Below the pieces are notes generated by a model. The model saw only the letters and a program-made list of their open reading frames with translations. It made no database searches and was not told where the DNA came from. DNA of 64,000 bases from Candidatus Nomurabacteria bacterium. GTDB taxonomy: Bacteria > Patescibacteriota > Saccharimonadia > Saccharimonadales > UBA7683. Position 1 is the first letter of the stretch. Each line of letters opens with the position of its first letter. Below are positions 35,019 to 43,340 of the stretch, in pieces. The stretch is from positions 248,001 to 312,000 of the forward strand of contig JACKGS010000001.1 of NCBI GenBank assembly GCA_020631865.1. Reading direction: 5' to 3'. A program made the translations under genes and the position numbers.

Positions 35019-36056
35019 TTATTCAGTTTTGGAGGCTTCAGCCTTGACCTTCTTAATTATCTCGTCTAATACTTTAGGATTTTCTTTCAAGAAACTTTTA
35101 GCAGCCTCTCGACCTTGGCCTATCTTTGAATCATTGTAATCAAACCATGCCCCGGCTTTTCCTACAATACCGTACTGAACTCCGAGATCAACCGCATCGC
35201 CTGTGCCAGAGATGCCTTCGTTATACATTATATCGAATTCAGCCACCCTAAATGGTGGGGCAATTTTATTTTTAACTATTTTTACCTTCGTACGATTTCC
35301 GATAATATTTTCACCGTCTTTAATTTGCCCAATTCTGCGAATATCAACTCTTACTGATGCATAAAACTTTAATGCATTACCGCCAGTGGTGGTTTCAGGA
35401 TTTCCAAACATTACGCCAATCTTCATTCGAATCTGGTTTATAAAAATAACTGTGCATTTACTTTTATTAATAATTCCGGTTAGCTTACGCAGTGCCTGGC
35501 TCATTAATCTGGCTTGAAGACCCATATGGCTATCGCCCATATCTCCTTCAATTTCTGCCTGCGGGACCAAGGCTGCTACCGAATCAACTACAACAACATC
35601 AACCGCATTTGAACGTACTAAGGTTTCGCAGATTTCAAGTGCCTGCTCACCGTTATCTGGTTGAGATACAAAAAGATTCTCGGTATCAACGCCTAGCTTT
35701 TTTGCATACTGAGGATCAAGTGCATGCTCGGCATCAATAAAGGCCGCTGTACCACCTTGTTTTTGAATTTCTGCGATTGCATGGAGAGTTAGAGTAGTCT
35801 TACCGCTACTTTCTGGACCAAAAATTTCTATTATTCTACCCTTCGGGTAACCACCTCCAAGAGCCAGATCAAGTGAGAGCGCACCGCTTGGAATAAGCTC
35901 AACATCTACTTTATGAGATTCACCAAGCTTCATTATGGCGCCATCACCAAACTGCTTGGTGATTTGCTCCATAGCTAGCCCTAAGGCCTTTTCTTTACCG
36001 GTCTGATCGCTTGATTTTTCTCCCATAGTTTTTTCCGCCTTAGCTGCACGTGCCAT
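35019..36056 (-). CDS. recA: RecA recombinase
   Basis: ATG at 36056 (MARAAKAEKTMGEKS) with GAGGG upstream; the in-frame extension to 36152 is not used. 345 aa. Walker A is GPESSGKTTLTL, Walker B VVVDSVAALVP, loop 1 EGDMGDSHMGLQARLMSQ, the NQIRMKIGVMFGNPETTTGG segment (loop 2) is intact. RecA pairs homologous strands in repair and, with ComEC and the pilus, integrates incoming DNA. No LexA-like box is evident upstream. TATAAT occurs about 45 bp before the ATG. Confidence 0.97.
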   Translation of the reverse strand: MARAAKAEKTMGEKSSDQTGKEKALGLAMEQITKQFGDGAIMKLGESHKVDVELIPSGALSLDLALGGGYPKGRIIEIFGPESSGKTTLTLHAIAEIQKQGGTAAFIDAEHALDPQYAKKLGVDTENLFVSQPDNGEQALEICETLVRSNAVDVVVVDSVAALVPQAEIEGDMGDSHMGLQARLMSQALRKLTGIINKSKCTVIFINQIRMKIGVMFGNPETTTGGNALKFYASVRVDIRRIGQIKDGENIIGNRTKVKIVKNKIAPPFRVAEFDIMYNEGISGTGDAVDLGVQYGIVGKAGAWFDYNDSKIGQGREAAKSFLKENPKVLDEIIKKVKAEASKTE

Positions 36057-36115
36057 TTTATCCCTCTCTTTATTATCCACCCATTTAGTTATATTATACT
36101 TTAAGTCACAACTTT

Positions 36116-36124
36116 TGCTACAAT
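36116..36124 (+). promoter_or_regulatory. Extended -10 (TGCTACAAT) for the pilin-like gene, leaderless type
   Basis: TGC then TACAAT (36119-36124), 7 nt before the ATG at 36132. It faces away from recA. Confidence 0.5.
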
Positions 36125-36131
36125 AGAAGAT

Positions 36132-36530
36132 ATGAAAAGAATAACTAATCAATCTGGCTTTACTATAATTGAACTTTTAGTATTTATTACAGTTGTGCTA
36201 GCAATTACAATCATAGCCGCTTCAAATATAAGAGATCTCAGGGCTAACAATAGAGATCAGGAAAGTAAGATTGATATTAATGCGACCGCTTATCAGCTAG
36301 AAGTTTTTCATGAAAAAAATAATTACTATCCAGAAAAAATAGAAGCAAAAATAATCCCAGGTTTAGAAGAAAAATCAATAAAAGATAGGAATAATCTTAC
36401 AATTAGTGAACCAGGCAGTAGCTACACATATAAACCCTCAGGCTGTAGTGAAGGAAAGTGTAAGAACTTTGAGCTAAAAGCCAACCTAGAGAAAGAGGCA
36501 CCCTTCGTCAAACAAAGCCTAGCTAGATAG
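36132..36530 (+). CDS. Orphan type IV pilin-like protein
   Basis: 132 aa. A class III signal (QSGFTIIELLVFITVVLAI with Glu5) is followed by a pilin helix and a small charged C-terminal domain with one Cys pair (SGCSEGKC). It is outside the pilus operon, divergent from recA. It could be a DNA-receptor pilin of the competence machinery, which would fit the neighbourhood; that is inference. Confidence 0.82.
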   Translation: MKRITNQSGFTIIELLVFITVVLAITIIAASNIRDLRANNRDQESKIDINATAYQLEVFHEKNNYYPEKIEAKIIPGLEEKSIKDRNNLTISEPGSSYTYKPSGCSEGKCKNFELKANLEKEAPFVKQSLAR

Positions 36531-36548
36531 TTGTTCGACTTTATATAG

Positions 36549-37262
36549 TTATTTATCATTCTGCAAAGATTCGGTATCTAAAACTTCATCGTTTTGAGAT
36601 GTATTCCGAGTATGCGTAACGCTACTATCAGCCCGCTTTACGCTAGGTGGCGCAGCAGGTTCCGCTCGCCAAGCCGTACCAGGCGAATGTCGTCTTGAGC
36701 CAAGAGAAGATTGAATTTGACCACTTTCAAGTGCGGCTGCATAATTTTCGTGAGCCTCAATAATCGCCTTAGCAACTTCATGCGCATTTTCAACAATATT
36801 AAAGCTGTAGTTTTCTTGCTCTCCAGGAGTCTCGATGGTTATATTACCGAAATTAAAGATAGAGCCCATAAAGTTTTGTCGGACCGTTACATCTGCAATG
36901 TGAGTTAAATTTAATTGGGATGTTTTACTGGCAAAAACATTAGGTTTCTTAATTTGCAATAAGGCCTCTTCAGTTAACACTAGTATCTCTTGCTTTCGCA
37001 CCCACACCGGCACAAATGATGCCAACACCATAAAAAACACCAGAAAAATATTAAAGATTAGTATTAGCATATATGTTGGGCTATCGATACCAAAAGACTC
37101 TTTGTCTAGCCCTATAAAAGAAGTGATTCCCAAAATGACCAACCCCATTAGTCCAGCACCAAGATAAACACTCGCATACGCAAACCAATGGTGTCTGATA
37201 GTTTTTAATATTACTTCGTTCTGCCCAATCGGAAGTTTTTTGTGAAGTGATTTATTATCCAT
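36549..37262 (-). CDS. PH-domain (bPH2/YdbS-type) membrane protein
   Basis: 237 aa. Two membrane helices (about 30-55 and 68-92) precede a bacterial PH-like domain (EEALLQIKKPNVFASKTSQL, LTHIADVTVRQNFMGSIFNFG, NITIETPG). The C-terminal 55 residues are disordered and rich in Arg/Ser/Pro. YdbS-like proteins are associated with membrane stress; the role here is unknown. TGATATAAT lies 6 nt before the ATG. Confidence 0.78.
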   Translation of the reverse strand: MDNKSLHKKLPIGQNEVILKTIRHHWFAYASVYLGAGLMGLVILGITSFIGLDKESFGIDSPTYMLILIFNIFLVFFMVLASFVPVWVRKQEILVLTEEALLQIKKPNVFASKTSQLNLTHIADVTVRQNFMGSIFNFGNITIETPGEQENYSFNIVENAHEVAKAIIEAHENYAAALESGQIQSSLGSRRHSPGTAWRAEPAAPPSVKRADSSVTHTRNTSQNDEVLDTESLQNDK

Positions 37263-37268
37263 ATACTG

Positions 37269-37277
37269 ATTATATCA
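37269..37277 (-). promoter_or_regulatory. Extended -10 (TGATATAAT) for the PH-domain gene, leaderless type
   Basis: Minus strand: TGATATAAT, 6 nt (CAGTAT), ATG. It is also 13 bp past the ruvB end on the other side of the gene boundary. Confidence 0.55.
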
Positions 37278-37289
37278 ACTTTTGCAATC

Positions 37290-38303
37290 TTATGATTCAT
37301 TTGGACTCTTGCCAAGATGCCTGTACGCTCTATGCGTTACTTTGCGACCACGCGGTGTTCTTTCTAAAAATCCAATTTGAAGTAGGTAAGGTTCAAAAAA
37401 ATCCTCGATAGTCGAACGTTCATCTCCTGTAATTGCCGCGATCGTCTCCACGCCCACCGGGCCGCCGCTATGATTTTCAATAATCGCTTCTAACAAACGG
37501 CGGTCAGCAGGATCCAGGCCAGCTTCATCTATCTCCAGAAGCTCAAGCGCGCCATCGGCAATAACAGTATCTATGATTCCATCACCGTTTACATCCGCAT
37601 AATCTCTAGTGCGCTTTAATAGCCTATTGGCTATTCGTGGAGTTAGCCGAGCCCTGTGAGATAACTTCTCGGATGCCTCTGGAACAATCTTAGCATTCAA
37701 TATTTCAGCCGAACGATGAATAATCTGGCCAATCTCTTCTGGTGTATAAAACTCTAAACGGTGCACAATACCAAAACGATCACGCAGTGGCGCAGCCAGG
37801 TTTCCCATTTTTGTCGTAGCGCCAATAATAGTAAACTTAGGCAAATCAAGGCGCAGGGATTTTGCTGTTGGCCCCTTGCCAAGCATAATATCAAGTTTAA
37901 AATCTTCCATAGCAGAGTAGAGCACTTCTTCAATACTAGTACTAAGGCGGTGAATTTCGTCAATAAATAGAATATCGCCATCTTGTAAACTAGTTAACAA
38001 ACTAGCTAGATCTGCAGCTCGAGAAATCGCTGGCCCTGATGTAATTCTAATTTGCGAACCCATTTCGTTAGCAATCACACTAGCCATCGTAGTTTTGCCC
38101 AACCCCGGAGGTCCATAAAGCAGTACATGATCTACCGGCTCGCCACGTTTTTTAGCCGCTCCAATTGCTAAGCCTAGATTTTTCTTCAATCGTTCTTGCC
38201 CAATATAGTTGGCGAAATCTTGAGGCCTCAAACTATTTTCAAACTTCTCCTCCGCCTGATCACCGTCATCCATACTAGTGTTTACAATCCTATCGATCGC
38301 CAT
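37290..38303 (-). CDS. ruvB: RuvB, Holliday-junction branch-migration ATPase
   Basis: 337 aa. LRPQDFANYIGQERLKKNL, Walker A LLYGPPGLGKTTMA, Walker B ILFIDEIHRLS, sensor 1 IIGATTKMGNLAAPLRDRFG, and the C-terminal winged helix with ERTPRGRKVTHRAY. It works with RuvA and RuvC, both nearby. TGACATACT lies 6 nt before the ATG. Confidence 0.97.
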   Translation of the reverse strand: MAIDRIVNTSMDDGDQAEEKFENSLRPQDFANYIGQERLKKNLGLAIGAAKKRGEPVDHVLLYGPPGLGKTTMASVIANEMGSQIRITSGPAISRAADLASLLTSLQDGDILFIDEIHRLSTSIEEVLYSAMEDFKLDIMLGKGPTAKSLRLDLPKFTIIGATTKMGNLAAPLRDRFGIVHRLEFYTPEEIGQIIHRSAEILNAKIVPEASEKLSHRARLTPRIANRLLKRTRDYADVNGDGIIDTVIADGALELLEIDEAGLDPADRRLLEAIIENHSGGPVGVETIAAITGDERSTIEDFFEPYLLQIGFLERTPRGRKVTHRAYRHLGKSPNES

Positions 38304-38309
38304 ATAAAC

Positions 38310-38318
38310 AGTATGTCA
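38310..38318 (-). promoter_or_regulatory. Extended -10 (TGACATACT) for ruvB, leaderless type
   Basis: Minus strand: TGACATACT, 6 nt (GTTTAT), ATG of ruvB. It overlaps the last codon region of the kinase-like gene upstream. Confidence 0.5.
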
Positions 38319-38855
38319 CAATAAGTAATATTCACGAATTTTATTCGCAACTTCATTTGGCTCAAGAGAAGAGTTGTCTATGCTTAAATGCTTTACATCT
38401 GGAAATAAATCATAAATTTGAGGTTCTTTAGCTAACTTATCTTTTAAAAAGTCAGGGTTATCTATCTTAACGCCTTTCCTAGAGTCACTCACAACGCGTC
38501 CCATCAGAGCTTCATGGCTTGGCTTCAGCCGAACAAACAGAACTTCCCCTCCGAACTTTTCTACATTGATCTTAATATCACGATAAAAATCAAAATATTT
38601 TTCTCCGGCTTGCCCAAAAGTAGTTATACAATCCACATTAGACTTTGCACATTGTGAAAATATGTCTACACGTATCTTTCTAGCCAACAACATTCTAGCG
38701 ACACTCAACTTTTCGTCATCGAAGGGAAATAACTTTACCAGACCATCTAATAATTGATGGTTATCGTATAGTTTAAAGTCTATTAACTCAGCCAGTTCTT
38801 TTGCAACCGTAAGCTTACCAGCAGCAGGTGGGCCATATATAAAAATCAGCTTCAT
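38316..38855 (-). CDS. Small P-loop kinase (shikimate/adenylate-kinase-like)
   Basis: 179 aa. Walker A is IYGPPAAGKLTVAKELA, with DNHQLLDGLVKLFPF and a C-terminal LSIDNSSLEPNEVANKI, the layout of small nucleotide or sugar kinases in the AAA_33/Zeta group. The substrate cannot be told from the sequence. It sits between ruvA and ruvB on the same strand, and GGAG is present 10 nt before the ATG. Confidence 0.72.
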   Translation of the reverse strand: MKLIFIYGPPAAGKLTVAKELAELIDFKLYDNHQLLDGLVKLFPFDDEKLSVARMLLARKIRVDIFSQCAKSNVDCITTFGQAGEKYFDFYRDIKINVEKFGGEVLFVRLKPSHEALMGRVVSDSRKGVKIDNPDFLKDKLAKEPQIYDLFPDVKHLSIDNSSLEPNEVANKIREYYLL

Positions 38856-38883
38856 ATTAAATTTACTCCATATCTATTTATTA

Positions 38884-39456
38884 TCATCCTTTCAATGCTT
38901 GTTTTATGCGGTCTTCAGTTGAGAGGGATGAGTCTATATTTTGCAGGGTGTTATGAGCATCGGCTTCGGTGTAGCCTAGTGAAACTAAGGCCTGCAAGGC
39001 TTCGTCGTTTTGATTTATACCAGAACGATACACTAGATTTTCGGCGTTATCACCAACTGGGGCACCAACTTTATCGCGAAGTTCTACAATAATTTGTTCG
39101 GCGGCACGTTTTCCAACACCTTTGGCGGTCTGAAGTTTTTTAACATCACCACCGGCTATAGCTAGGCGTACATCATTTGCAGGGCCAATATCTAAAATAG
39201 CTAGCGCTGATTTTGGACCAACATTTTTTACGCTTAGCAACTGTTCGAATAAACTTTTAGTATCTTGGGACAGAAAACCAAAAAGATCATGGGTGTCTTC
39301 TTTAATATTTTCGTATATATAGATTTTTGATTCTTGATTTAAAGTTAACAAACCAAGATCTGAAAGTGTTACATAAACACCATAGCCAACACCATTACAT
39401 TCTATGATTACATCATTAGATTTTTCGGTGATTATTCCTCTTAGCGTTGATATCAT
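38884..39456 (-). CDS. ruvA: RuvA, Holliday-junction-binding protein
   Basis: 190 aa. Domain I (MISTLRGIITEKSNDVIIEC), domain II with two HhH motifs (LLSVKNVGPKSALAIL and LQTAKGVGKRAAEQIIVEL), and domain III (NDEALQALVSLGYTEADA) that contacts RuvB. Full length. TGGTATACT lies 6 nt before the ATG. Confidence 0.96.
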   Translation of the reverse strand: MISTLRGIITEKSNDVIIECNGVGYGVYVTLSDLGLLTLNQESKIYIYENIKEDTHDLFGFLSQDTKSLFEQLLSVKNVGPKSALAILDIGPANDVRLAIAGGDVKKLQTAKGVGKRAAEQIIVELRDKVGAPVGDNAENLVYRSGINQNDEALQALVSLGYTEADAHNTLQNIDSSLSTEDRIKQALKG

Positions 39457-39462
39457 GTCTTA

Positions 39463-39471
39463 AGTATACCA
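39463..39471 (-). promoter_or_regulatory. Extended -10 (TGGTATACT) for ruvA, leaderless type
   Basis: Minus strand: TGGTATACT, 6 nt (TAAGAC), ATG of ruvA; no Shine-Dalgarno between. Confidence 0.5.
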
Positions 39472-39524
39472 CTGTAGAATTCAGGGCCATCTTCAAGCTC
39501 ATTAATATAACGACTGAATTCATT

Positions 39525-39668
39525 TTAGCCAGCAACCATAAGCGCAAGAGTAGTCAGAGCCTCTTGTACAACCTTCTTGCGGTGGGCTTGCTCTTTTTGC
39601 TTAACAAAATTCTTTAAGTAACTTTGAAATTCTTTACTATTTGGGGTGTTTTTTAGATGCTCGGGCAT
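39525..39668 (-). CDS. Small basic protein between ruvC and ruvA (47 aa)
   Basis: The minus strand from ATG at 39668 gives 47 aa: MPEHLKNTPNSKEFQSYLKN, then a Lys/Gln/His-rich helix and an Ala/Leu-rich end ALTTLALMVAG. AAAGGA lies 8-13 nt upstream. No family recognised; the charged helix plus hydrophobic end suggests a membrane-touching or nucleic-acid-binding peptide. It fills most of an otherwise empty 308-bp gap. Confidence 0.55.
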   Translation of the reverse strand: MPEHLKNTPNSKEFQSYLKNFVKQKEQAHRKKVVQEALTTLALMVAG

Positions 39669-39764
39669 TGCCGGGTCCTTTCTTTTTTGTTTTGTTGATT
39701 ACTCTTTTATAATAGCAAAAAAGCTTATGTTTGTCAATAGTTATATCACATTTTGTAAATAAAT

Positions 39765-40226
39765 CTAGTTTGCATATGTCAGGGCTGCGGCTAGGGCATC
39801 TGCACAATCATCGGGCTTAGGTACTTCAGCTAATTTTAACTGCATCTTAACCATCTCTTGAACCTGCTTTTTATCTGCTTTACCATACCCCGTAAGAGCC
39901 TGCTTAATTTGAAGGGGCGTGAATTCTATCAATCTTAAGCCAGCCTGTTCACCCGCCAATAAAATTACGCCTCTAGCTTGACTTACGCCCATGGCTGTAG
40001 TGACATTACGCGCAAAAAATAATTGCTCCACAACCATAACATCTGGCTTATTCAACTTAATGATCTCTGAAATTTCATTATATATAGTCAACAGACACTC
40101 CTGGGTTGGCTGATGAGTCGGCGTTCTAATTACACCAGCATCTATCATATTTTTGCTGCCCTTAATGGAATCTATTACGCCAAATCCAACAATTCCTGTT
40201 CCTGGATCAACGCCCAATATTCGCAT
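39765..40226 (-). CDS. ruvC: RuvC, Holliday-junction resolvase
   Basis: 153 aa. RNase H-like fold with the catalytic acidics in place: Asp in RILGVDPGTGIVGFG, Glu in VMVVEQLFFARN, and the C-terminal DDCADALAAALTYA. It cuts junctions held by RuvAB. It overlaps the end of the IMPase-like gene by 20 bp. Confidence 0.96.
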   Translation of the reverse strand: MRILGVDPGTGIVGFGVIDSIKGSKNMIDAGVIRTPTHQPTQECLLTIYNEISEIIKLNKPDVMVVEQLFFARNVTTAMGVSQARGVILLAGEQAGLRLIEFTPLQIKQALTGYGKADKKQVQEMVKMQLKLAEVPKPDDCADALAAALTYAN

Positions 40227-41007
40227 TTTTTATAGAATCCTTCATAAATTCAGCTTGTCGTGGATTAAATATAGCCATTCCATAACTCCACTCATTAAAC
40301 TTCCTTGGTGTATCAGAAAAGCTCGACACCACGCAGCCCGCCTCTGAGGCTATCAGAGATATAGCAGCGCAGTCCCAGGGTGAGCCATAAGCCATCATGA
40401 TAGTTGCAGCAGAGCCTTCCAAAACCAGTGTCGCTAAATACGTATAACTTGGAATAAAAAATATTTTTGCTCCTTGCGACTTTGCATCAATAATAACTTT
40501 TTCAAAAAGCATTGGCTCGTCTCTAGATCCTGTTGGAATAAAACAATATTTATTTTTAAGATCAGTAATATCGGGCGTAAGGACTCTTTCATCATTTTTA
40601 TAAGCACCCAGCCCTTTACCTGCATGAAATAATCTTTTTGAGTACGGGTCGTAGACTACGCTAATTTGAACATCACCGTTTATCACTAGTGCCAAACAAA
40701 AGCATGAATTTGGCATCCCAAGGTTAAACATTGCCGTACCATCAATCGGATCAACCACCCAAAGCATATCGCGTTTCGGCTCAAAACTCTCTTCTTCACC
40801 AAGAACTCCATGTTCTGGATAAGTCGACTTGACACTATCAATCACTAAAGTATTGATCTGCTTATCTACAATTGTTACCGGCGTATTATCTTCTTTCCAT
40901 TCGGTGACAAGTGACTTGGCGCGGAAGTAAGTTAACATTATTTCACCCGCTTGATGTGCAAGATTTTTGGCAAACTTAAGAAATTCTTCTTGCTGTATTT
41001 TGTTCAT
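40207..41007 (-). CDS. Inositol-monophosphatase-family phosphatase
   Basis: 266 aa. Metal-site motifs: GEEES (VLGEEESFE), WVVDPIDGTAMFNLGMP, and SPWDCAAISLIASEAGC near the C-terminus. Family members hydrolyse inositol phosphate, histidinol phosphate, fructose bisphosphate or PAP; the substrate cannot be assigned. Overlaps ruvC by 20 bp. TATAAT lies 6 nt before the ATG. Confidence 0.9.
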   Translation of the reverse strand: MNKIQQEEFLKFAKNLAHQAGEIMLTYFRAKSLVTEWKEDNTPVTIVDKQINTLVIDSVKSTYPEHGVLGEEESFEPKRDMLWVVDPIDGTAMFNLGMPNSCFCLALVINGDVQISVVYDPYSKRLFHAGKGLGAYKNDERVLTPDITDLKNKYCFIPTGSRDEPMLFEKVIIDAKSQGAKIFFIPSYTYLATLVLEGSAATIMMAYGSPWDCAAISLIASEAGCVVSSFSDTPRKFNEWSYGMAIFNPRQAEFMKDSIKNANIGR

Positions 41008-41030
41008 AAATACATTATAACTGTTTTATG

Positions 41031-42527
41031 TTAATCCGGAGAATTCTTACGACTAATCTTAGTGGATATTCTAGAAAATAATCTAGCTAAATCAGTCCTG
41101 TATTCATAGATTCCATACCCCAATATTAACGCCATCGCAATGGCAATAATTCTTGTGTCTATTTTTGTCTTACCGCTCGTTGCATCGTCGGCCGATGCAA
41201 GTGTTGACGCTCCCGTTATTGATGCAACTTTACGACACCGGTTAGTTTCTGCGTTTCGCTCGTAGCCGTCTTTGCAAGGCTTAACTTCGTCACTTGAAGA
41301 TTGAATTTTTCTACACCTATTTGTTGTAGGGCTTCTTTCTTGGCCAACATCACACGGAGCCAAACTTGCTGTTGCTAAACTGACTTTACGACATCTGTTA
41401 GTCTCTGCACTTCTATATTCACCGGGGTCACAATCAGCAAGCCCAGTCTCGGCTGTTACTATATTCTTACATCGACCAGTAGCCGGGTTCCTGTATTTTC
41501 CTTCTGAACACGGCAGTGGAGCCCCTTCATCTTGCACGCTCTCAATTTCTTCTTCGCTAAGAATTACTAACTCATTGGCCTGATTTGGAGTTAGCTTATC
41601 AGTTACCTCCCACCCATTAGCGAATAGACTCAAATCCTCACCTTCTCGTAATGCACTGTAACTAACAAAATCTTCACGCTCGCTCGCAATAAAAGTAATA
41701 TTACCACTAGCATTGGTTATTTTATCCGCTAGGTTGACGACAAAATAACCGTATGGCTGGATAATATCATTTTCTGTAAACGTGATTACATCAGAACTAC
41801 TCTTACTGGTTTTTAAATGACAACCGAGTAACGGAGCTACTGAATCACTTGGGTTATAAAGCTCAATAAACTCACCACCTTCTGACTCTAGGCCAACTGG
41901 ATCACTTAAAAATTCATTTATTTTTACTTGATTATCACATAATTCCAGTGGAATAAGTTGGCATATACCTTGATCTGTAATTTCATATCCTTCAGGAGCA
42001 ACATCATCTATGCTAGGGGTAATCGGGCATACATCAACCTCTTCAACTTCGGCCTGCTCTTTAATATTAGGAAGATCTTGCGTCATTGGAGCCAACTGCC
42101 AGCCATCTTCAAAATACGACCACGATTGATCTTCGGGAGCATTTCCACCATAACTCACCTCTTCAATCGTGATCCATTCTCCGTTTTGTAATTGTTGTAG
42201 CTGAACAACTTCACCGCTATTAACTAACGAGAAAGTGGTAATTATCGCCTTAAAGCCACTAGCTGGCAACACACCTCCTAAGCTCATCTGCTTATTTTTA
42301 TCTTTAATTTTTAATTGAAATCCAGCCAAGTCAATGTCTTGTGTGCTAGCATTCTTAAGTTCTATAAATTCAAAACCCGACTCGCTAGAGCCGGGTGCAT
42401 TTGGATAGATTTCATTAATCGCTGGCAAACTTTGAGTTGTTTCGGTTGCCAGCACACTAATAGGTGAAAGCAACAGCCCCAGCACGATCGCCAGAACAAG
42501 TAACAACGTTTTGTTGCTTTTTAACAT
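41031..42527 (-). CDS. Surface protein with two lamin-tail domains and Cys repeats
   Basis: ATG at 42527 (MLKSNKTLLLVLAIVLG) starts a signal peptide cut near VLATETT; the upstream extension is not used. 498 aa. Lamin-tail domain 1 (about 35-150: INEIYPNAPGSSESGFEFIEL) and domain 2 (about 200-310: INEFLSDPVGLESEGGEFIEL). Then come four repeats of about 22 aa with the pattern C-x5-6-R-N/S-x2-T-x-RC-R/K-K (e.g. CDPGEYRSAETNRCRKV), then a membrane helix and a basic end. Probably anchored to the cell surface with disulfide-bonded stalk repeats. TACAAT lies 6 nt before the ATG. Confidence 0.82.
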   Translation of the reverse strand: MLKSNKTLLLVLAIVLGLLLSPISVLATETTQSLPAINEIYPNAPGSSESGFEFIELKNASTQDIDLAGFQLKIKDKNKQMSLGGVLPASGFKAIITTFSLVNSGEVVQLQQLQNGEWITIEEVSYGGNAPEDQSWSYFEDGWQLAPMTQDLPNIKEQAEVEEVDVCPITPSIDDVAPEGYEITDQGICQLIPLELCDNQVKINEFLSDPVGLESEGGEFIELYNPSDSVAPLLGCHLKTSKSSSDVITFTENDIIQPYGYFVVNLADKITNASGNITFIASEREDFVSYSALREGEDLSLFANGWEVTDKLTPNQANELVILSEEEIESVQDEGAPLPCSEGKYRNPATGRCKNIVTAETGLADCDPGEYRSAETNRCRKVSLATASLAPCDVGQERSPTTNRCRKIQSSSDEVKPCKDGYERNAETNRCRKVASITGASTLASADDATSGKTKIDTRIIAIAMALILGYGIYEYRTDLARLFSRISTKISRKNSPD

Positions 42528-42566
42528 AACCGTATTGTAATCTACAACAATTCCTAAATGCAAGAG

Positions 42567-43280
42567 TTATATTGTAATATCAAAATTGCTGTGTACATTA
42601 GACACGTCGTCTAGGTCGTCAAGAGCATCCATGATCTTTTCAACCTTACGAGCTACCTCGGCATCGGATATTTCAATAATATTATTTGCCACGTATTGAA
42701 GTTCAGCATCAATTATCTCTAAATCGGCATCTTTTAGAGATTGCCTCACTTTGGCAAGATTTCCAGCCAAAGTATAAACCGTAATCTCTCCCTCATCTTC
42801 AATTGCATCTTCAGCCCCGCAGTCTAGGATAGTCAATAATGCATCTTCACCACTAGCTTTAACTCTTATAACTCCTTTACGAGTAAACTGAAACGCAACA
42901 CTACCCGAATCGGCCATGGTTCCGCCATTTTTTGTAATTGCGGTGCGCACTTCTGGGAATGTTCTATTTTTATTATCCGTAGCCGCCTCAATGATAATCC
43001 CGATACCACCAGGTCCGTAGGCTTCATACAAAACCTCATCAAATGCTGAGGCGTTCTTATCTTTTACCCTATCTATGGCTCGCTGTATATTAACGGCTGG
43101 CATGTTGGCACTCTTGGCTTTTTCTATCGCAAGAGCTAGAGATGAGTTCATGCTTGGGTCGGTACCACCCTTAGCGGCTAAGGCAATTTGATTACCAATT
43201 TTAGTAAATACCGCACCCCTTTTGGCATCGGTAGCCTCTTTTTGTCTTTTGATTGTTGACCATTTACTGTGACCAGACAT
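42567..43280 (-). CDS. YebC/PmpR/TACO1-family protein
   Basis: 237 aa. It starts MSGHSKWSTIKRQKEATDAKRG, followed by LALAIEKAKSANMPAVNIQRAIDR and YEAYGPGGIGIIIEAATDNKNRT, which are diagnostic. Family members act as transcription regulators or, as TACO1/YebC, help translation of proline stretches. Full length. It is unconnected to ruvC in order here, though yebC-ruvC linkage is common elsewhere. Confidence 0.95.
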   Translation of the reverse strand: MSGHSKWSTIKRQKEATDAKRGAVFTKIGNQIALAAKGGTDPSMNSSLALAIEKAKSANMPAVNIQRAIDRVKDKNASAFDEVLYEAYGPGGIGIIIEAATDNKNRTFPEVRTAITKNGGTMADSGSVAFQFTRKGVIRVKASGEDALLTILDCGAEDAIEDEGEITVYTLAGNLAKVRQSLKDADLEIIDAELQYVANNIIEISDAEVARKVEKIMDALDDLDDVSNVHSNFDITI

Positions 43281-43340
43281 AAATTAAATACTCCGTTTTT
43301 GGATTAATACCTTACAATTTCAACCAAGGAATACTTGATA

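Noticed and set aside
36054..36152. N-terminal extension of RecA from ATG at 36152
   Set aside because: The extra 32 residues are Cys/Tyr/Lys-rich and not RecA-like; ATG at 36056 has a ribosome-binding site and the normal start.
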